From contig JBGSXL010000006.1 of NCBI GenBank assembly GCA_041751425.1, positions 4,608 to 68,607 on the forward strand: 64,000 nucleotides of DNA, written 5' to 3'. A program made the position numbers and the translations under genes. This stretch comes from JAVVEG01 sp041751425 (GTDB taxonomy: Bacteria > Pseudomonadota > Gammaproteobacteria > Pseudomonadales > Pseudohongiellaceae). This document shows, piece after piece, positions 41,654 to 51,291 of the stretch. The number at the start of each line of letters is the position of its first letter. Position 1 is the first letter of the stretch. Under the pieces are notes generated by a model. That model was given only the letters and a program-made list of their open reading frames with translations, was not told the origin of the DNA and ran no database searches.

Positions 41654-42247
41654 ATGGAAACATCAAATTACAGTCATCTAAAATTGCAGCGTAACCAGCA
41701 TGGCGCAGTGCTGATTTTCTGTATGGTTTTTTTGTTGGTACTTACCATGATGGGAGTAGCGAGCATGGAAACCACAGTTCTTGAAGAGCGCATGGCTGGC
41801 AATATGCAGGATTACGGCGTTGCTTTCCAGGCTGCAGAAGCTGCGCTGGTGGCGGGCGAGAATTGGCTGGCGGGGGAAATTATTCGGCCGGCAACCAGTA
41901 GCGATGGCACTACGACCGCCTGGTTAAAAGATGCAGCTGACTCTGATTCTACCAACTCGTTGCCATGGTGGCAGGAAAGCGATCGGGATAGCAAACAGTG
42001 GTGGGAAGATAATGCCATCACCGTAAATGGATTCGCAGAACTGGCCGCGCGGCCTGCATACATTATCGAAGAGTACGCTACCAACATCGTGGAACAGTCT
42101 ATTGCAACAGATTCGGGAGTGCAGCCACAAATCTCAGTATTTTACAGGATTACAGCACGTGGCACTGGTCGTAACGATGCCAGTACGGTGCAACTGCAAT
42201 CTATATTTGTGAAACCAGGACGGCAATCATGGAGGCAGCTACAGTGA
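41654..42247 (+). CDS. pilX: Type IV pilus assembly protein PilX
   Basis: The protein begins METSNYSHLKLQRNQHGAVLIFCMVFLLVLTMMGVASMETTVLEERMAGNMQD, the characteristic PilX N-terminus with a QxGAVL processing region and the conserved LEERMAGN. An alternative GTG start directly after the pilW stop (41636) would add six residues; the ATG at 41654 is preferred. In Pseudomonas pilY1 would come next; here pilE follows within about 20 bases. Confidence 0.9.
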   Translation: METSNYSHLKLQRNQHGAVLIFCMVFLLVLTMMGVASMETTVLEERMAGNMQDYGVAFQAAEAALVAGENWLAGEIIRPATSSDGTTTAWLKDAADSDSTNSLPWWQESDRDSKQWWEDNAITVNGFAELAARPAYIIEEYATNIVEQSIATDSGVQPQISVFYRITARGTGRNDASTVQLQSIFVKPGRQSWRQLQ

Positions 42248-42265
42248 TGACAGGGAGAATCAGTA

Positions 42266-42724
42266 ATGAAAAAATTAAATTCCGACAATGCAAGCGGAAC
42301 GCTATTACCAATCGACCGGGGTTTCACCCTGATTGAGCTCATGATTGTTGTTGCAGTAATAGGCATTCTCGTGGCTGTAGCATTGCCAGCATACCAGCGA
42401 AGCGTGCTGGCAGGTGGCAGAGCGGAAGGGCAAATATTATTGATGCAGGTTGCCAGCTCTCAAGAGCAGTTCTATTCGGGGAATAATAGTTATTCCACCA
42501 ACGCAGACCCCTTTGCCAATCCCGTTGCCGCAGCGCTAATATCTGCTAATGGACTGTTTGCAGTTTCAGTTGCAGCATGCGCTGAGGGAACTATCGCGAC
42601 TTGTTTCGTTGCAACGGCAACGCCGCAAGGCCGACAAAAGGAAGATGCCTGCACCACCCTGACCATTAGCAATACCGGCTTGAAAGGTTCTACCGGTGGC
42701 ACTGTAGCAGAATGTTGGCGTTGA
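42266..42724 (+). CDS. pilE: Type IV minor pilin PilE
   Basis: The 152-residue prepilin has a leader ending DRG|FTLIELMIVVAVIGILVAVALPAYQRSVLAGGRAEGQ and a small globular domain with Cys residues near the C-terminus (EDACTTLTISNTG...GGTVAECWR), which fits PilE-type minor pilins with a disulfide-bounded D-region. It is the last gene of the pilin operon and converges on the GspH-type gene with a 4-base gap. Confidence 0.9.
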   Translation: MKKLNSDNASGTLLPIDRGFTLIELMIVVAVIGILVAVALPAYQRSVLAGGRAEGQILLMQVASSQEQFYSGNNSYSTNADPFANPVAAALISANGLFAVSVAACAEGTIATCFVATATPQGRQKEDACTTLTISNTGLKGSTGGTVAECWR

Positions 42725-42728
42725 AAAC

Positions 42729-43340
42729 TCACTGACAACTTAATGGCGAACCGCTGCTGTCTTCACGAATTCCATCGCCATCCAGATCGCGGGCAAACCG
42801 AATTCGCCCCGTACCATTGACAAGAATCTGGTGTGCCAGTTCAGCTGCTTTTGAGTGCGGACAATAAGTGAAGTTGCCGTTTTGATACATGATTTGTCCT
42901 CTTGGGTTGATCTGCAGATACTGACGATTCTGAAATGCCCGCCAACGAATAGTGCCGCCAATTTCACCAAACTGTACTTGTTGCAGGAGTTGATCCGATT
43001 GGTTAATCTTTCTGTCGGCATTGCGGTCCGAGAACACAATAAGTCCCTGCTCCCAACTGCCGGAACAACTGTTACCATCACTGGAACGACATATTGTTAC
43101 AGTCACACCCGATCTGATCGCAGCGGTGCGCCCTGAACTGATAGCCTTGGCTAAAGTATTCATCGCCGTCTCACCCTGTTGTTTGACAACGATATGCTGC
43201 AAGCCCGGAGCAGATATACCAAGAAGTATGGCGCTAAGTGACATCGCAAAAAGCAGCTCGGTAAGCGTTACGCCGCTCTGCATTTCGGCCCCGTTATTCG
43301 CCAGACAATTTTCAGTCTGACCGCGTCTGCCAGTAATCAC
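42729..43340 (-). CDS. GspH/FimT-type pseudopilin
   Basis: The GspH-domain protein has SG|VTLTELLFAMSLSAILLGISAPGL as prepilin helix, then AMNTLAKAISSGRTAAIRSGVTVTICRSSDG, typical of FimT/FimU. GTG at 43340 has GGAGG at 7 bases and gives 203 residues with a 23-residue leader. The ATG at 43283 would give a 4-residue leader without a clear ribosome site. Unlike in Pseudomonas, where fimT/fimU lead the operon, it is transcribed against pilV-W-X-E. Confidence 0.85.
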   Translation of the reverse strand: MITGRRGQTENCLANNGAEMQSGVTLTELLFAMSLSAILLGISAPGLQHIVVKQQGETAMNTLAKAISSGRTAAIRSGVTVTICRSSDGNSCSGSWEQGLIVFSDRNADRKINQSDQLLQQVQFGEIGGTIRWRAFQNRQYLQINPRGQIMYQNGNFTYCPHSKAAELAHQILVNGTGRIRFARDLDGDGIREDSSGSPLSCQ

Positions 43341-43495
43341 TTGAACACCTCCATGTGTTAAAGTTGCCAATGGTTTTTGTTGTCTATAAACAATTGTAGG
43401 CAGACTTTTATTTTTTGGCAAAAACCAGCTGAAGAGTCATCTTTATTCCAGCTGTCTGAGAATGTGCGCTGCATATTGCGAAGAGATTTCCGTTC

Positions 43496-44596
43496 ATGAG
43501 TGATTTTCTGATTATTGGTGGTGGCGTCATAGGATTGTTGCTGGCCAGAGAATTGGCTGACTCCGGTGCCAAAGTCACAGTGATTGAGCGCGGCGAATGC
43601 TGTCGTGAAGCCTCATGGGCTGGCGGAGGCATAGTTTCGCCTTTATATCCCTGGCGTTACAAACCCGAAGTAACGGCATTGGCTTCATGGGCGCAGGATT
43701 TTTACCCGCAACTGGCTGCAGAGTTGTTGCGAGATACCGGTATCGATTCAGAGTTGCAAAAAAGTGGTTTACTGATGTTGCAGGCTGAGGATTCCGATGC
43801 TGCGTTACAGTGGGCGCGGGAGACAAGAAGGCCCATGCAGGCGGTTGCTGAGGAATTCATCTATAAGAAAGAAGCGCGTCTGGCAGCAAATTTCACCGCG
43901 GGGCTGTGGATGAATGATGTCTGCAATATCCGCAATCCCCGTCTTGGCAAAGCACTGGTGGTTAAGCTCCGCGATATGCCCGATGTACAGCTTCGAGAAC
44001 ATTGTGAGTTGCTCTCTATAAATCAAAACGCAGATAAGATTCAGTCAGTGGAGGTATTGGAAAAGGGTGATGTCGTGAAGTTGCAGGCGCAGAAATACGT
44101 TGTGAGCGCAGGAGCATGGAGCGGCGTGTTGCTGGCCGGTCTTGGCGTCGAACTGCCTGTGGAACCGGTAAAGGGGCAGATGCTCCTTTATCGTAGCCAG
44201 GAGAATTTATTGCAAAGTATTGTGCTGTATCGGGGACGATACCTGATTCCGCGCAGGGACGGATATATACTCGTTGGCAGCACGTTGGAAAAATGTGAGT
44301 TTGATAAAAGTTCAATAGCGGAGGCGTTGAGTAGCTTGCGGGAGTCCGCCGTTGGCATGCTCCCTGAATTGGCGCTGCTTGATCCGATACAACAATGGGC
44401 GGGACTGCGACCGGGTGCGCCAGATGGAGTACCGTTTATTGGCAGAGTGAAGGGGTTTGACAATCTCTTTGTCAATGCCGGGCACTACAGGAATGGTTTG
44501 GTGCTGGCTCCAGCATCAGCAAGATTACTGGCGGATTTATTGTTACAACGAACTCCGATCGTCGATCCCTCTCCTTATGATCCGCAGGCGGTCTGA
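43496..44596 (+). CDS. thiO: Glycine oxidase ThiO
   Basis: This FAD-dependent D-amino-acid-oxidase-fold enzyme (366 residues) oxidises glycine to iminoacetate for thiazole synthesis in thiamin biosynthesis. It has the dinucleotide-binding motif DFLIIGGGVIGLLLARELADSGAKVTVIERG, then EASWAGGGIVSPLYPW and a C-terminal GLRPGAPDGVPFIGRV...NLFVNAGHYRNGLVLAPASA. A thiO gene beside pilin and pilSR genes is also seen in Pseudomonas. It converges on pilR with a 17-base gap. Confidence 0.93.
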   Translation: MSDFLIIGGGVIGLLLARELADSGAKVTVIERGECCREASWAGGGIVSPLYPWRYKPEVTALASWAQDFYPQLAAELLRDTGIDSELQKSGLLMLQAEDSDAALQWARETRRPMQAVAEEFIYKKEARLAANFTAGLWMNDVCNIRNPRLGKALVVKLRDMPDVQLREHCELLSINQNADKIQSVEVLEKGDVVKLQAQKYVVSAGAWSGVLLAGLGVELPVEPVKGQMLLYRSQENLLQSIVLYRGRYLIPRRDGYILVGSTLEKCEFDKSSIAEALSSLRESAVGMLPELALLDPIQQWAGLRPGAPDGVPFIGRVKGFDNLFVNAGHYRNGLVLAPASARLLADLLLQRTPIVDPSPYDPQAV

Positions 44597-44613
44597 AGTA
44601 AAAGCAACAGAAC

Positions 44614-46014
44614 CTACTCAAGTCCAAGCTTTTTCAAACGGTAGCGTAACGAACGGAAAGACATACCCAATTTTTTTGCGGCAGCAGTCTTGTTCCAGCG
44701 GGTGCTTTCCAATGTGCGGGAAATGATATCGCGCTCAATGGTTTCCATGTGTTGTTCCAAGGAGAAGTTGTCGTGAACATTAACTTTCTCCATTGCGTGT
44801 TCCGACCCTCCCGATCTGGTTCTCTCCTCTTCCATTTTGTTAGGTGATGAAGTCGTCCAGTTTTGCAGGTCCAGATGCTCGCTAAGAATAAGATTGTGTT
44901 CACACAAGGCGGCTGCGCGTTGCAGAATGTTCTCCAGCTCACGAACATTGCCAGGGAAGTCGTACGCAGAAAGCAGTTTTAAGGCTTCGCCGTCCAGAGA
45001 AGGTGTTTCTACTCGATTCTCAAGAGCGATTTTTCTCAGAATGCTGCGGCTGAGCTCCTCAATATCCTCACGCCGTTCACGCAAAGACGGGACGGCAAGT
45101 TCGATAACATTGATTCGATAATAGAGATCCTGGCGGAAATTTCTGTTTTCAATTTCCTGTAGCAGATTCTTGTGACTGGCACTGAGTATGCGAACGTTAG
45201 TTGGGAGCTCTTCCTGCGAACCAACCGGGCGCACAGATTTTTCCTGAATAACCCGCAATAATTTCACTTGCATATGTAGGGGTAGATCCGCCACTTCATC
45301 CAGAAACAGTGTGCCACCGTGGGCGGCTTGGAAAAGTCCTTTCTTGTCTCGATCCGCTCCGGTAAAACTTCCTTTGAGATGACCAAATAATTCGCTTTCC
45401 ATAAGCTCCGCAGGTATAGCTCCGCAATTTACTGCAAGAAAAGGCGCATCGTTGCGGGAACTTTGCTGATGAATTGAGCGAGCCGCCAGTTCTTTGCCGC
45501 TTCCTGATTCGCCGCTGATGAATACAGGTGCCTGGCTGCGTGCAAGTCGCTCAATCTGTTCTCGCAAGCGAGACGCTGCCGGGGACTTCCCCTTGATGGT
45601 GACACTGCCTTGAGGAAGCTGGTTGTTAGTTGTGAGGTTTGCAGGATCGTGAGATAAGCGTAAAGCTGAGTTGACCAGATCGCGCAACTTCTGCAGATTA
45701 ACCGGTTTGGATACAAAATCAAATGCCCCTGCCTTCATGGCGCGTATGGCTGCCTCTGTGCTGCCGTGCGCCGTAATCACGGCCACTGGTAAGTCAGGAA
45801 ATTTCTGCTGTATAAGTTCAACCAGACTTATACCATCGCCATCTGGCAGACGCATATCGGTCAAGCACAGATTGAAGGTTTCTCGCTCCAGAAATTCGAA
45901 AGCAGTAGCCAGATCGTCAGCCGAACTCGTAGCCAAAGACATTTTGCTTAATGTGATTTCAAGCAGTTCCCGGATATCCGGCTCATCATCAACTATGAGT
46001 ACTCGGGCTGACAT
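44614..46014 (-). CDS. pilR: Sigma-54-dependent response regulator PilR
   Basis: The 466-residue NtrC-family activator has a receiver domain (VDDEPDIRE, phospho-Asp in LCLTDMRLPDGDG), an AAA+ domain with Walker A GESGSGKE, GAFTGADRDKKG (sigma-54 contact loop) and Walker B GGTLFLDEVADLP, and a Fis-type helix-turn-helix at the C-terminus (TRWNKTAAAKKLGMSFRSLRYRLKKLGLE). It activates pilin transcription with PilS. It lies 67 bases downstream of pilS. Confidence 0.96.
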   Translation of the reverse strand: MSARVLIVDDEPDIRELLEITLSKMSLATSSADDLATAFEFLERETFNLCLTDMRLPDGDGISLVELIQQKFPDLPVAVITAHGSTEAAIRAMKAGAFDFVSKPVNLQKLRDLVNSALRLSHDPANLTTNNQLPQGSVTIKGKSPAASRLREQIERLARSQAPVFISGESGSGKELAARSIHQQSSRNDAPFLAVNCGAIPAELMESELFGHLKGSFTGADRDKKGLFQAAHGGTLFLDEVADLPLHMQVKLLRVIQEKSVRPVGSQEELPTNVRILSASHKNLLQEIENRNFRQDLYYRINVIELAVPSLRERREDIEELSRSILRKIALENRVETPSLDGEALKLLSAYDFPGNVRELENILQRAAALCEHNLILSEHLDLQNWTTSSPNKMEEERTRSGGSEHAMEKVNVHDNFSLEQHMETIERDIISRTLESTRWNKTAAAKKLGMSFRSLRYRLKKLGLE

Positions 46015-46081
46015 AATGGCACCATTGTCTGAATTGTTATCAGGTACATTGGATTTTATCAGTTATTAATTTCGCTTAAGA

Positions 46082-47713
46082 TCAATTAACGTATCGATCC
46101 GGGTGGCTGAAATGAATGCTGAAACAACTTTTTCCTTTGCGGCCTTTCGAATAAGAGATTTGTGCTTGATTAGCTTCGCATAGTTCCTTGGATATATAAA
46201 GTCCCAAACCGGTTCCACGAGGTTCAGTGGTGTGAAACGGCTCAAAAAGATGCTCCTCTGCATCTGCGCTCACTCCGGGTCCATCATCCATGATATGCAG
46301 AAACAATTTTTCAGCTTGTTTATCAGTTTCCACACCGCCATTAATATGAAGCGTTGCTTTACCGGTGTGATGTTCACTATAGCGTAATCCGTTCTCAAAA
46401 AGGTTCGTCAGAATCTGTTCTAACTGGGTCGGAATTACTTTGATGACAGTCGAACGTGGTTTTACCTCTAGTGTAATCTCGCCGTTTACAGGATGACTGG
46501 CCTTATATGTTTGTATGAACTGCTCAAGCCAATCGTATAGATTGATTCTTTCAGCAGTCTGTTCCTGATGTCTGGACATCTGCAGGATGTCCTCGATAAT
46601 CAAGTTCACTCGTGCACTGTGGTTAAGAATGATCTCCAGTAAACGAGCATTTTGTGTGTTGAGGTCTTCAGACTCATTGAGTAGTTGGGTGGCATGGCTG
46701 ATAGCTCCAAGAGGATTGCGAATTTCATGAGCAATGCTGGCTGTGAGTTGTCCCAATGACGCCAGTTTCAGCTGTCGAGCGCGCTGCAGAAATTGGCTGT
46801 TGTCTTCGATAAAAATAATAATATTGGATTCTGATTTCGGATTCAGATATGAAAAACTCGCCTGCAACTGTGGGCCTGATTTTTTTATGCGAAAGGTATT
46901 CGTATTGACCCGATTATCTTTTTGCCAATCCTGCAATTGCTGCAATAGGATTTTTGGTAATTCGGTGTTGTGTTCAGATTTATTTGCAATCTCTCTACTC
47001 TGCTTTCTATTACTACTGAGAGAAAGCAACGACTCTGCTGCACTGTTAATAGTAAGAATGCGGGCGTCGCAGTCTACAACAATGATACCGCTGCGCAGTC
47101 GTTGGATAATCAGGTGATTCAACTGCTCCAGGTCGACGATGCTGGTGGCCTGCTGCTCTGCCAACACAGCGCTGCGACGCATACGTTCGCTCAGAGTCTG
47201 CAGGTATAGAGAAGTTGCAAACAACAGTGCCCCGAGCAACCCGGATTGAATATATTGGTTCGCAGGATTGCTACTGGTGAAGCTCAGATAAACTTCACTG
47301 AAGATGATAGCGATGCTGGCTATGGCTGCCAGGAATGTGCTGATAATGCCTGTTACAAGTATGCCACCGGCGGCAATTGTCACAAGTAACAGCAGACCCA
47401 GCCCACTAACTACACCACTGGCACTGTAGGTGATAAGGGCAATAGCCAGAATATCGGCTATCAGCATGGCAGTAATCAATTTCTGATGTTTCAGGTATTG
47501 TCTGTCGGGATTGAAACTCAAGCCAACGAGAAAACTGAATAGACAATAAACGCTTGCCACAATCAGAAACAGGTCCGCGTCATGACTACCAATTCGGGTG
47601 GTATTGGCGGTAGTGAAAAAGCTGATCAGAAGGATCAATGTCAATGCAATACGGTATATATTGTAAATCTGGAGTAAGCGGGCGTTCTGCTGCAGATACT
47701 GGTTCGCTTCCAT
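46082..47713 (-). CDS. pilS: Sensor histidine kinase PilS
   Basis: From the ATG at 47713 (MEANQYLQQNARLLQIYNIYR) this 543-residue kinase has six membrane helices in the first ~200 residues, a PAS-like domain (LEQLNHLIIQRLRSGIIVVDCDARILTINSAAESLL), phospho-acceptor His in SIAHEIRNPLGAISHATQLL and an HATPase domain (ENGLRYSEHH, DDGPGV, GTGLGLYI). It controls PilR. Upstream in-frame codons (to 47815) do not resemble PilS. Confidence 0.95.
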   Translation of the reverse strand: MEANQYLQQNARLLQIYNIYRIALTLILLISFFTTANTTRIGSHDADLFLIVASVYCLFSFLVGLSFNPDRQYLKHQKLITAMLIADILAIALITYSASGVVSGLGLLLLVTIAAGGILVTGIISTFLAAIASIAIIFSEVYLSFTSSNPANQYIQSGLLGALLFATSLYLQTLSERMRRSAVLAEQQATSIVDLEQLNHLIIQRLRSGIIVVDCDARILTINSAAESLLSLSSNRKQSREIANKSEHNTELPKILLQQLQDWQKDNRVNTNTFRIKKSGPQLQASFSYLNPKSESNIIIFIEDNSQFLQRARQLKLASLGQLTASIAHEIRNPLGAISHATQLLNESEDLNTQNARLLEIILNHSARVNLIIEDILQMSRHQEQTAERINLYDWLEQFIQTYKASHPVNGEITLEVKPRSTVIKVIPTQLEQILTNLFENGLRYSEHHTGKATLHINGGVETDKQAEKLFLHIMDDGPGVSADAEEHLFEPFHTTEPRGTGLGLYISKELCEANQAQISYSKGRKGKSCFSIHFSHPDRYVN

Positions 47714-47864
47714 GATTTCTAAAATTTTCCGCGTATGCGCAAATTGGTGAAAACAGCCGTAACGGCCGATTGTATTTTGCTTAAATGCTGCGTTTGTCGG
47801 ACAATATCGCACCATTGGGAGAATAGCAATTTACGCAAATAACTCAGGAAACTCAGAGGAACAT

Positions 47865-49523
47865 ATGGCAAGGCAGTTACGCGTTGTAATGGCGCAAATC
47901 AATCTGATGGTAGGCGATATAGCCGGTAATACGGAGTTGGTTGTCGCCTTGGCCAGACAGGCTATTACAGAGTACCAAGCCGAGGTCATCGCGTTTCCTG
48001 AGCTGACACTGACAGGTTATCCCCCTGAGGATCTGTTGTTTCGGGATAGCATGATGCTGCGCATCAATCGGGCGTTGGCAAGTCTGCTGGCAGCTGATTT
48101 AAACATACACATCATTGTAGGCCACCCCTTGCGGGAAAGTGGCCAGCTCTTCAATGCCCTGTCAGTAATCAAAGGCAGACAGGTGCTGGCCACTTATCGC
48201 AAGCAGTATCTGCCGAATTACCAGGTGTTTGATGAGCGCCGTTATTTTGAATCGGGGGATGCGCCGTGTGTCGTAAACATCAATGACATACCGGTCGCGC
48301 TAACCATATGTGAAGATATGTGGGAAGCGGCCCCTACACAACAGGCCAAAGCGGCCGGTGCTGCCTTGTTAATCAATATTAACGCCTCCCCTTACCATAA
48401 CGACAAGCTCAATCAACGCCTGGCTCTATTGCGGGAGAGAGCTTGCGCGAACAGGCTGCCTATCATTTATGTCAACATGGTTGGAGGGCAGGATGAACTG
48501 GTATTCGACGGCACTTCCATGGCTATCGATGCCAATGGTGACTGCCAGGTACTGGCTCCTTCTTTCAAGAGTGGGTTGTATCCCGTTCTTGTGAAAGAGC
48601 AGATGAATGCAGGGGTAAGTGATTGGCAATATGTTGATGGCGTGAAGGCTCCTACAGAAAGTCTTGAGGCTACCATTTACGGAGCACTGGTATTGGGGTT
48701 GCACGACTACGTCAACAAGAACGGCTTCGAATCCGTAGTGCTGGGTTTGTCAGGGGGCATCGACTCAGCACTGACTCTGGCAATCGCAGTGGATGCGCTT
48801 GGCAAAGATCGCGTGCAGGCAGTGATGATGCCATTCGACTACACCTCCCAGTTAAGTATTGATCTGGCTCAGGCGCAAGCTCATCGACTGGACGTGAAGT
48901 ATTCCGTGATACCGATTGTCGCCCCTTATCAGAGCTTCATGCAGGTGTTATCTGCTGAGTTTGAAAATTTGCCAACAGATGTGACCGAACAGAATATGCA
49001 GGCACGATGCCGTGGCGTCATCCTGATGGCTATTTCCAACAAGAAAGGTGCCATGGTGCTGACAACAGGTAACAAGAGCGAAATAGCTGTTGGCTATTCA
49101 ACACTGTATGGTGATATGGCTGGAGGTTTTGATGCGTTGAAGGACGTTCCGAAAACCATGGTGTACCGTCTGTCAGCTTACCGTAACAGTTTGGTTGATG
49201 CTGTGAACGCGCCAGTTATCCCGCAAAAGGTAATAGACAGGGCTCCTTCTGCGGAACTGGCACCTGGTCAGGTCGACCAGGATAATCTGCCGCCGTATCC
49301 GGAACTGGATGAAATTCTGGAGTTGTACGTGGAGAAAGATTTCAGCGCACAGGCGATTATTGCCAGGGGATTTCCCGAAAAGACAGTTCACCGTGTTATT
49401 CGTTTGGTAGATATCAATGAATATAAACGGCGTCAAAGTCCGGTGGGAGTGCGACTGACGCAGCGCGGTTTTGGTCGCGACCGCCGCTATCCGATTACAT
49501 CAGGTTGGAAACTTGGGGAGTAA
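47865..49523 (+). CDS. nadE: Glutamine-dependent NAD+ synthetase
   Basis: The 552-residue bifunctional enzyme makes NAD+ from deamido-NAD+, ATP and glutamine. The N-terminal nitrilase-like glutaminase has its Glu-Lys-Cys triad in FPELTLTGYPPEDL, YRKQYLPNYQVFDE and TICEDMWE. The C-terminal ammonia-dependent synthetase has LGLSGGIDSALTLAIA and TGNKSEIAVGYSTLYGDMAGGF. Its end overlaps the extended frame of gmhA. AGAGGAA precedes the ATG. It diverges from pilS. Confidence 0.97.
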   Translation: MARQLRVVMAQINLMVGDIAGNTELVVALARQAITEYQAEVIAFPELTLTGYPPEDLLFRDSMMLRINRALASLLAADLNIHIIVGHPLRESGQLFNALSVIKGRQVLATYRKQYLPNYQVFDERRYFESGDAPCVVNINDIPVALTICEDMWEAAPTQQAKAAGAALLININASPYHNDKLNQRLALLRERACANRLPIIYVNMVGGQDELVFDGTSMAIDANGDCQVLAPSFKSGLYPVLVKEQMNAGVSDWQYVDGVKAPTESLEATIYGALVLGLHDYVNKNGFESVVLGLSGGIDSALTLAIAVDALGKDRVQAVMMPFDYTSQLSIDLAQAQAHRLDVKYSVIPIVAPYQSFMQVLSAEFENLPTDVTEQNMQARCRGVILMAISNKKGAMVLTTGNKSEIAVGYSTLYGDMAGGFDALKDVPKTMVYRLSAYRNSLVDAVNAPVIPQKVIDRAPSAELAPGQVDQDNLPPYPELDEILELYVEKDFSAQAIIARGFPEKTVHRVIRLVDINEYKRRQSPVGVRLTQRGFGRDRRYPITSGWKLGE

Positions 49524-49528
49524 GTGCA

Positions 49529-50119
49529 TTGGAAAAACATATTTTAAGTACACTGAGCGAATCGCGCGATTACCTGCATCGATTCAGTAGCGATGCAAGT
49601 AATATAGTTGCAATCAAATCAGGCGCAGAATTGCTGATCAAATCCTTGCGCAATGGCAACGCCTTGTACAGTTGTGGGAATGGAGGCTCCATGAGTGACG
49701 CCATGCATTTTGCTGAGGAGTTGACCGGGCGTTATCGCCAAAATCGGGCGGGACTTGCAGCAACAGCAATCAGCGATGCAGGCCACATAAGTTGCGTAGC
49801 CAACGATTTCGGCTATGAACATATCTTCTCCCGTTATCTGCAGGCCAGAGCAAGGCCGGGCGATTGTGTGTTGGCTATCAGCACTAGTGGCCGCAGTAAA
49901 AACGTAATCCTGGCTGCTGAGTATGCCAGAGAGGCAGGCGTACATGTCGTCAGCCTGACTGGAGAGCCGGGCTCGGTATTAGGTAAGCTGGCTACTGTGG
50001 ATATCAGTGCAGGCGCGGCTAAATTTGCTGACCGGATTCAGGAAGTGCATATCAAGATCATTCACATTCTGATCGAATTGATCGAACGTGAATTTTTTCC
50101 GGAGAACTATGCGGAATAG
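49529..50119 (+). CDS. gmhA: Phosphoheptose isomerase
   Basis: This SIS-domain enzyme converts sedoheptulose 7-phosphate to D-glycero-D-manno-heptose 7-phosphate, the first step to ADP-heptose for the LPS core. SCGNGGSMSDAMHFAEELTGRY carries the His/Glu of the zinc/active site, and DRIQEVHIKIIHILIELIE carries the Gln and His. This distinguishes it from DiaA. TTG at 49529 with GGGGAG at 8 bases is the likely start (196 residues); another TTG lies 8 codons earlier inside nadE. Confidence 0.93.
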   Translation: MEKHILSTLSESRDYLHRFSSDASNIVAIKSGAELLIKSLRNGNALYSCGNGGSMSDAMHFAEELTGRYRQNRAGLAATAISDAGHISCVANDFGYEHIFSRYLQARARPGDCVLAISTSGRSKNVILAAEYAREAGVHVVSLTGEPGSVLGKLATVDISAGAAKFADRIQEVHIKIIHILIELIEREFFPENYAE

Positions 50120-50124
50120 GTTAA

Positions 50125-50148
50125 AGGCGATCAGAATCCTGTTCGCCT
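50125..50148. terminator. Weak hairpin between convergent gmhA and bamD
   Basis: AGGCGA (50125-50130) pairs with TCGCCT (50143-50148) around a 12-base loop, in the 44-base gap between the two stops. Only short T-runs follow on the plus strand, so termination efficiency is uncertain. Confidence 0.4.
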
Positions 50149-50163
50149 CATTTGCGAACTTAT

Positions 50164-51117
50164 TTAACCGAAGATACCGAAGGTCAGCCTGCTCAACCAT
50201 GAGCGCTCTGTTTCCAATTCTTCGATTTCAGGATTATTAGGTTGCACAGGACGGCTTGTTGGAGCAAGGGGTGTATTTTCAACATTACTGCCTAGCAGAC
50301 CAAATGTAACGGTATACAGCAATGAAGGATTGGTGACCTGATTGCGCACAATGAAATTTCCGTTAGCATCCAAAGCAGGATGTTCCGGGTAATTCAATTT
50401 CAGCAATGCCAATGATGTATCCGCCAGATCGTTCATGCCCAACCGCAGATAACATTCCACCATAATGGCAATCCCTTCGGCCACCACCGGGCTGCCCTGG
50501 AAGTTTTCCACGACATAGCGACCACGGTTCAGTGCGGCAATATAGGCGCGACGTTCCAGATAATAATTTGCAACATGCACTTCATAGGAGGCAAGGTTGT
50601 TGCGCAGGAACACCATTCTGGCTCGGGCATCAGCCGCGTAGTCACTTCCCGGGTACAAACTTAGCAACAGGGAAAACTCATTAAACGCATCGCGCGCTCT
50701 GCCGGGATCGCGCTTGGTCGGGTCAGTAGGCAGGAAACGGCTCATGAAGCCACTGTCCTCAGCAAAAGATGCCATGCCTTTCATATAGTAGGCATAATCG
50801 ATATTCGGGTTGTCAGGATGCAGGCGAATGAAGCGATCGGCAGCCGCTCGCGCTGCTTCCAGGTTTGAACTGCGGTAATGGGCGTAGACCAACTCCAGCT
50901 GTGATTGAGCCGCGAACTGGCCAAACGGGAAACGTGATTCCAGTGCCTGATAAGTACGGACCGCACCGCTGTAGTTGCCTGCGGTCATCTGCCTGTTGGC
51001 AGTTACGTAAAACTGCTCCTCAGTGCTAAGGTCAGCAAACTCGTCACGATCACCTCCACCAAAAAGGGAACAAGCGCTGAAAAAGCTGAAAAAAACCAAT
51101 AAAGCCAATATTCTCAA
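50164..51117 (-). CDS. bamD: Outer membrane protein assembly factor BamD
   Basis: BamD is the essential TPR lipoprotein of the Bam complex. The lipoprotein signal MRILALLVFFSFFSAC|S is followed by five TPR-like repeats (STEEQFYVTANRQMTAGNYSGAVRTYQALESRFPFG... PNIDYAYYMKGMASF). TTG at 51117 with GGAGGT at 9 bases gives 317 residues and a standard-length signal; the upstream ATG at 51204 would put 29 extra residues before it. The C-terminal extension beyond E. coli length resembles Pseudomonas BamD. It diverges from rluD, the common bamD/rluD pair. Confidence 0.95.
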   Translation of the reverse strand: MRILALLVFFSFFSACSLFGGGDRDEFADLSTEEQFYVTANRQMTAGNYSGAVRTYQALESRFPFGQFAAQSQLELVYAHYRSSNLEAARAAADRFIRLHPDNPNIDYAYYMKGMASFAEDSGFMSRFLPTDPTKRDPGRARDAFNEFSLLLSLYPGSDYAADARARMVFLRNNLASYEVHVANYYLERRAYIAALNRGRYVVENFQGSPVVAEGIAIMVECYLRLGMNDLADTSLALLKLNYPEHPALDANGNFIVRNQVTNPSLLYTVTFGLLGSNVENTPLAPTSRPVQPNNPEIEELETERSWLSRLTFGIFG

Positions 51118-51291
51118 GGTGTTACAACCTCCGGTAATTCCCGTTTCTGCCGCTGGTGAAACGAGTCTATAATGATCGCCCGCAATCAGGGCGTATTTAA
51201 CCACAGCAACCGGTGTAAACCAAAGCCGGAATGCTTTCTCACATTCGCCGAACCGAAAAGGTGCTCGGCATCGAAACAGTAGTATGAGTAT

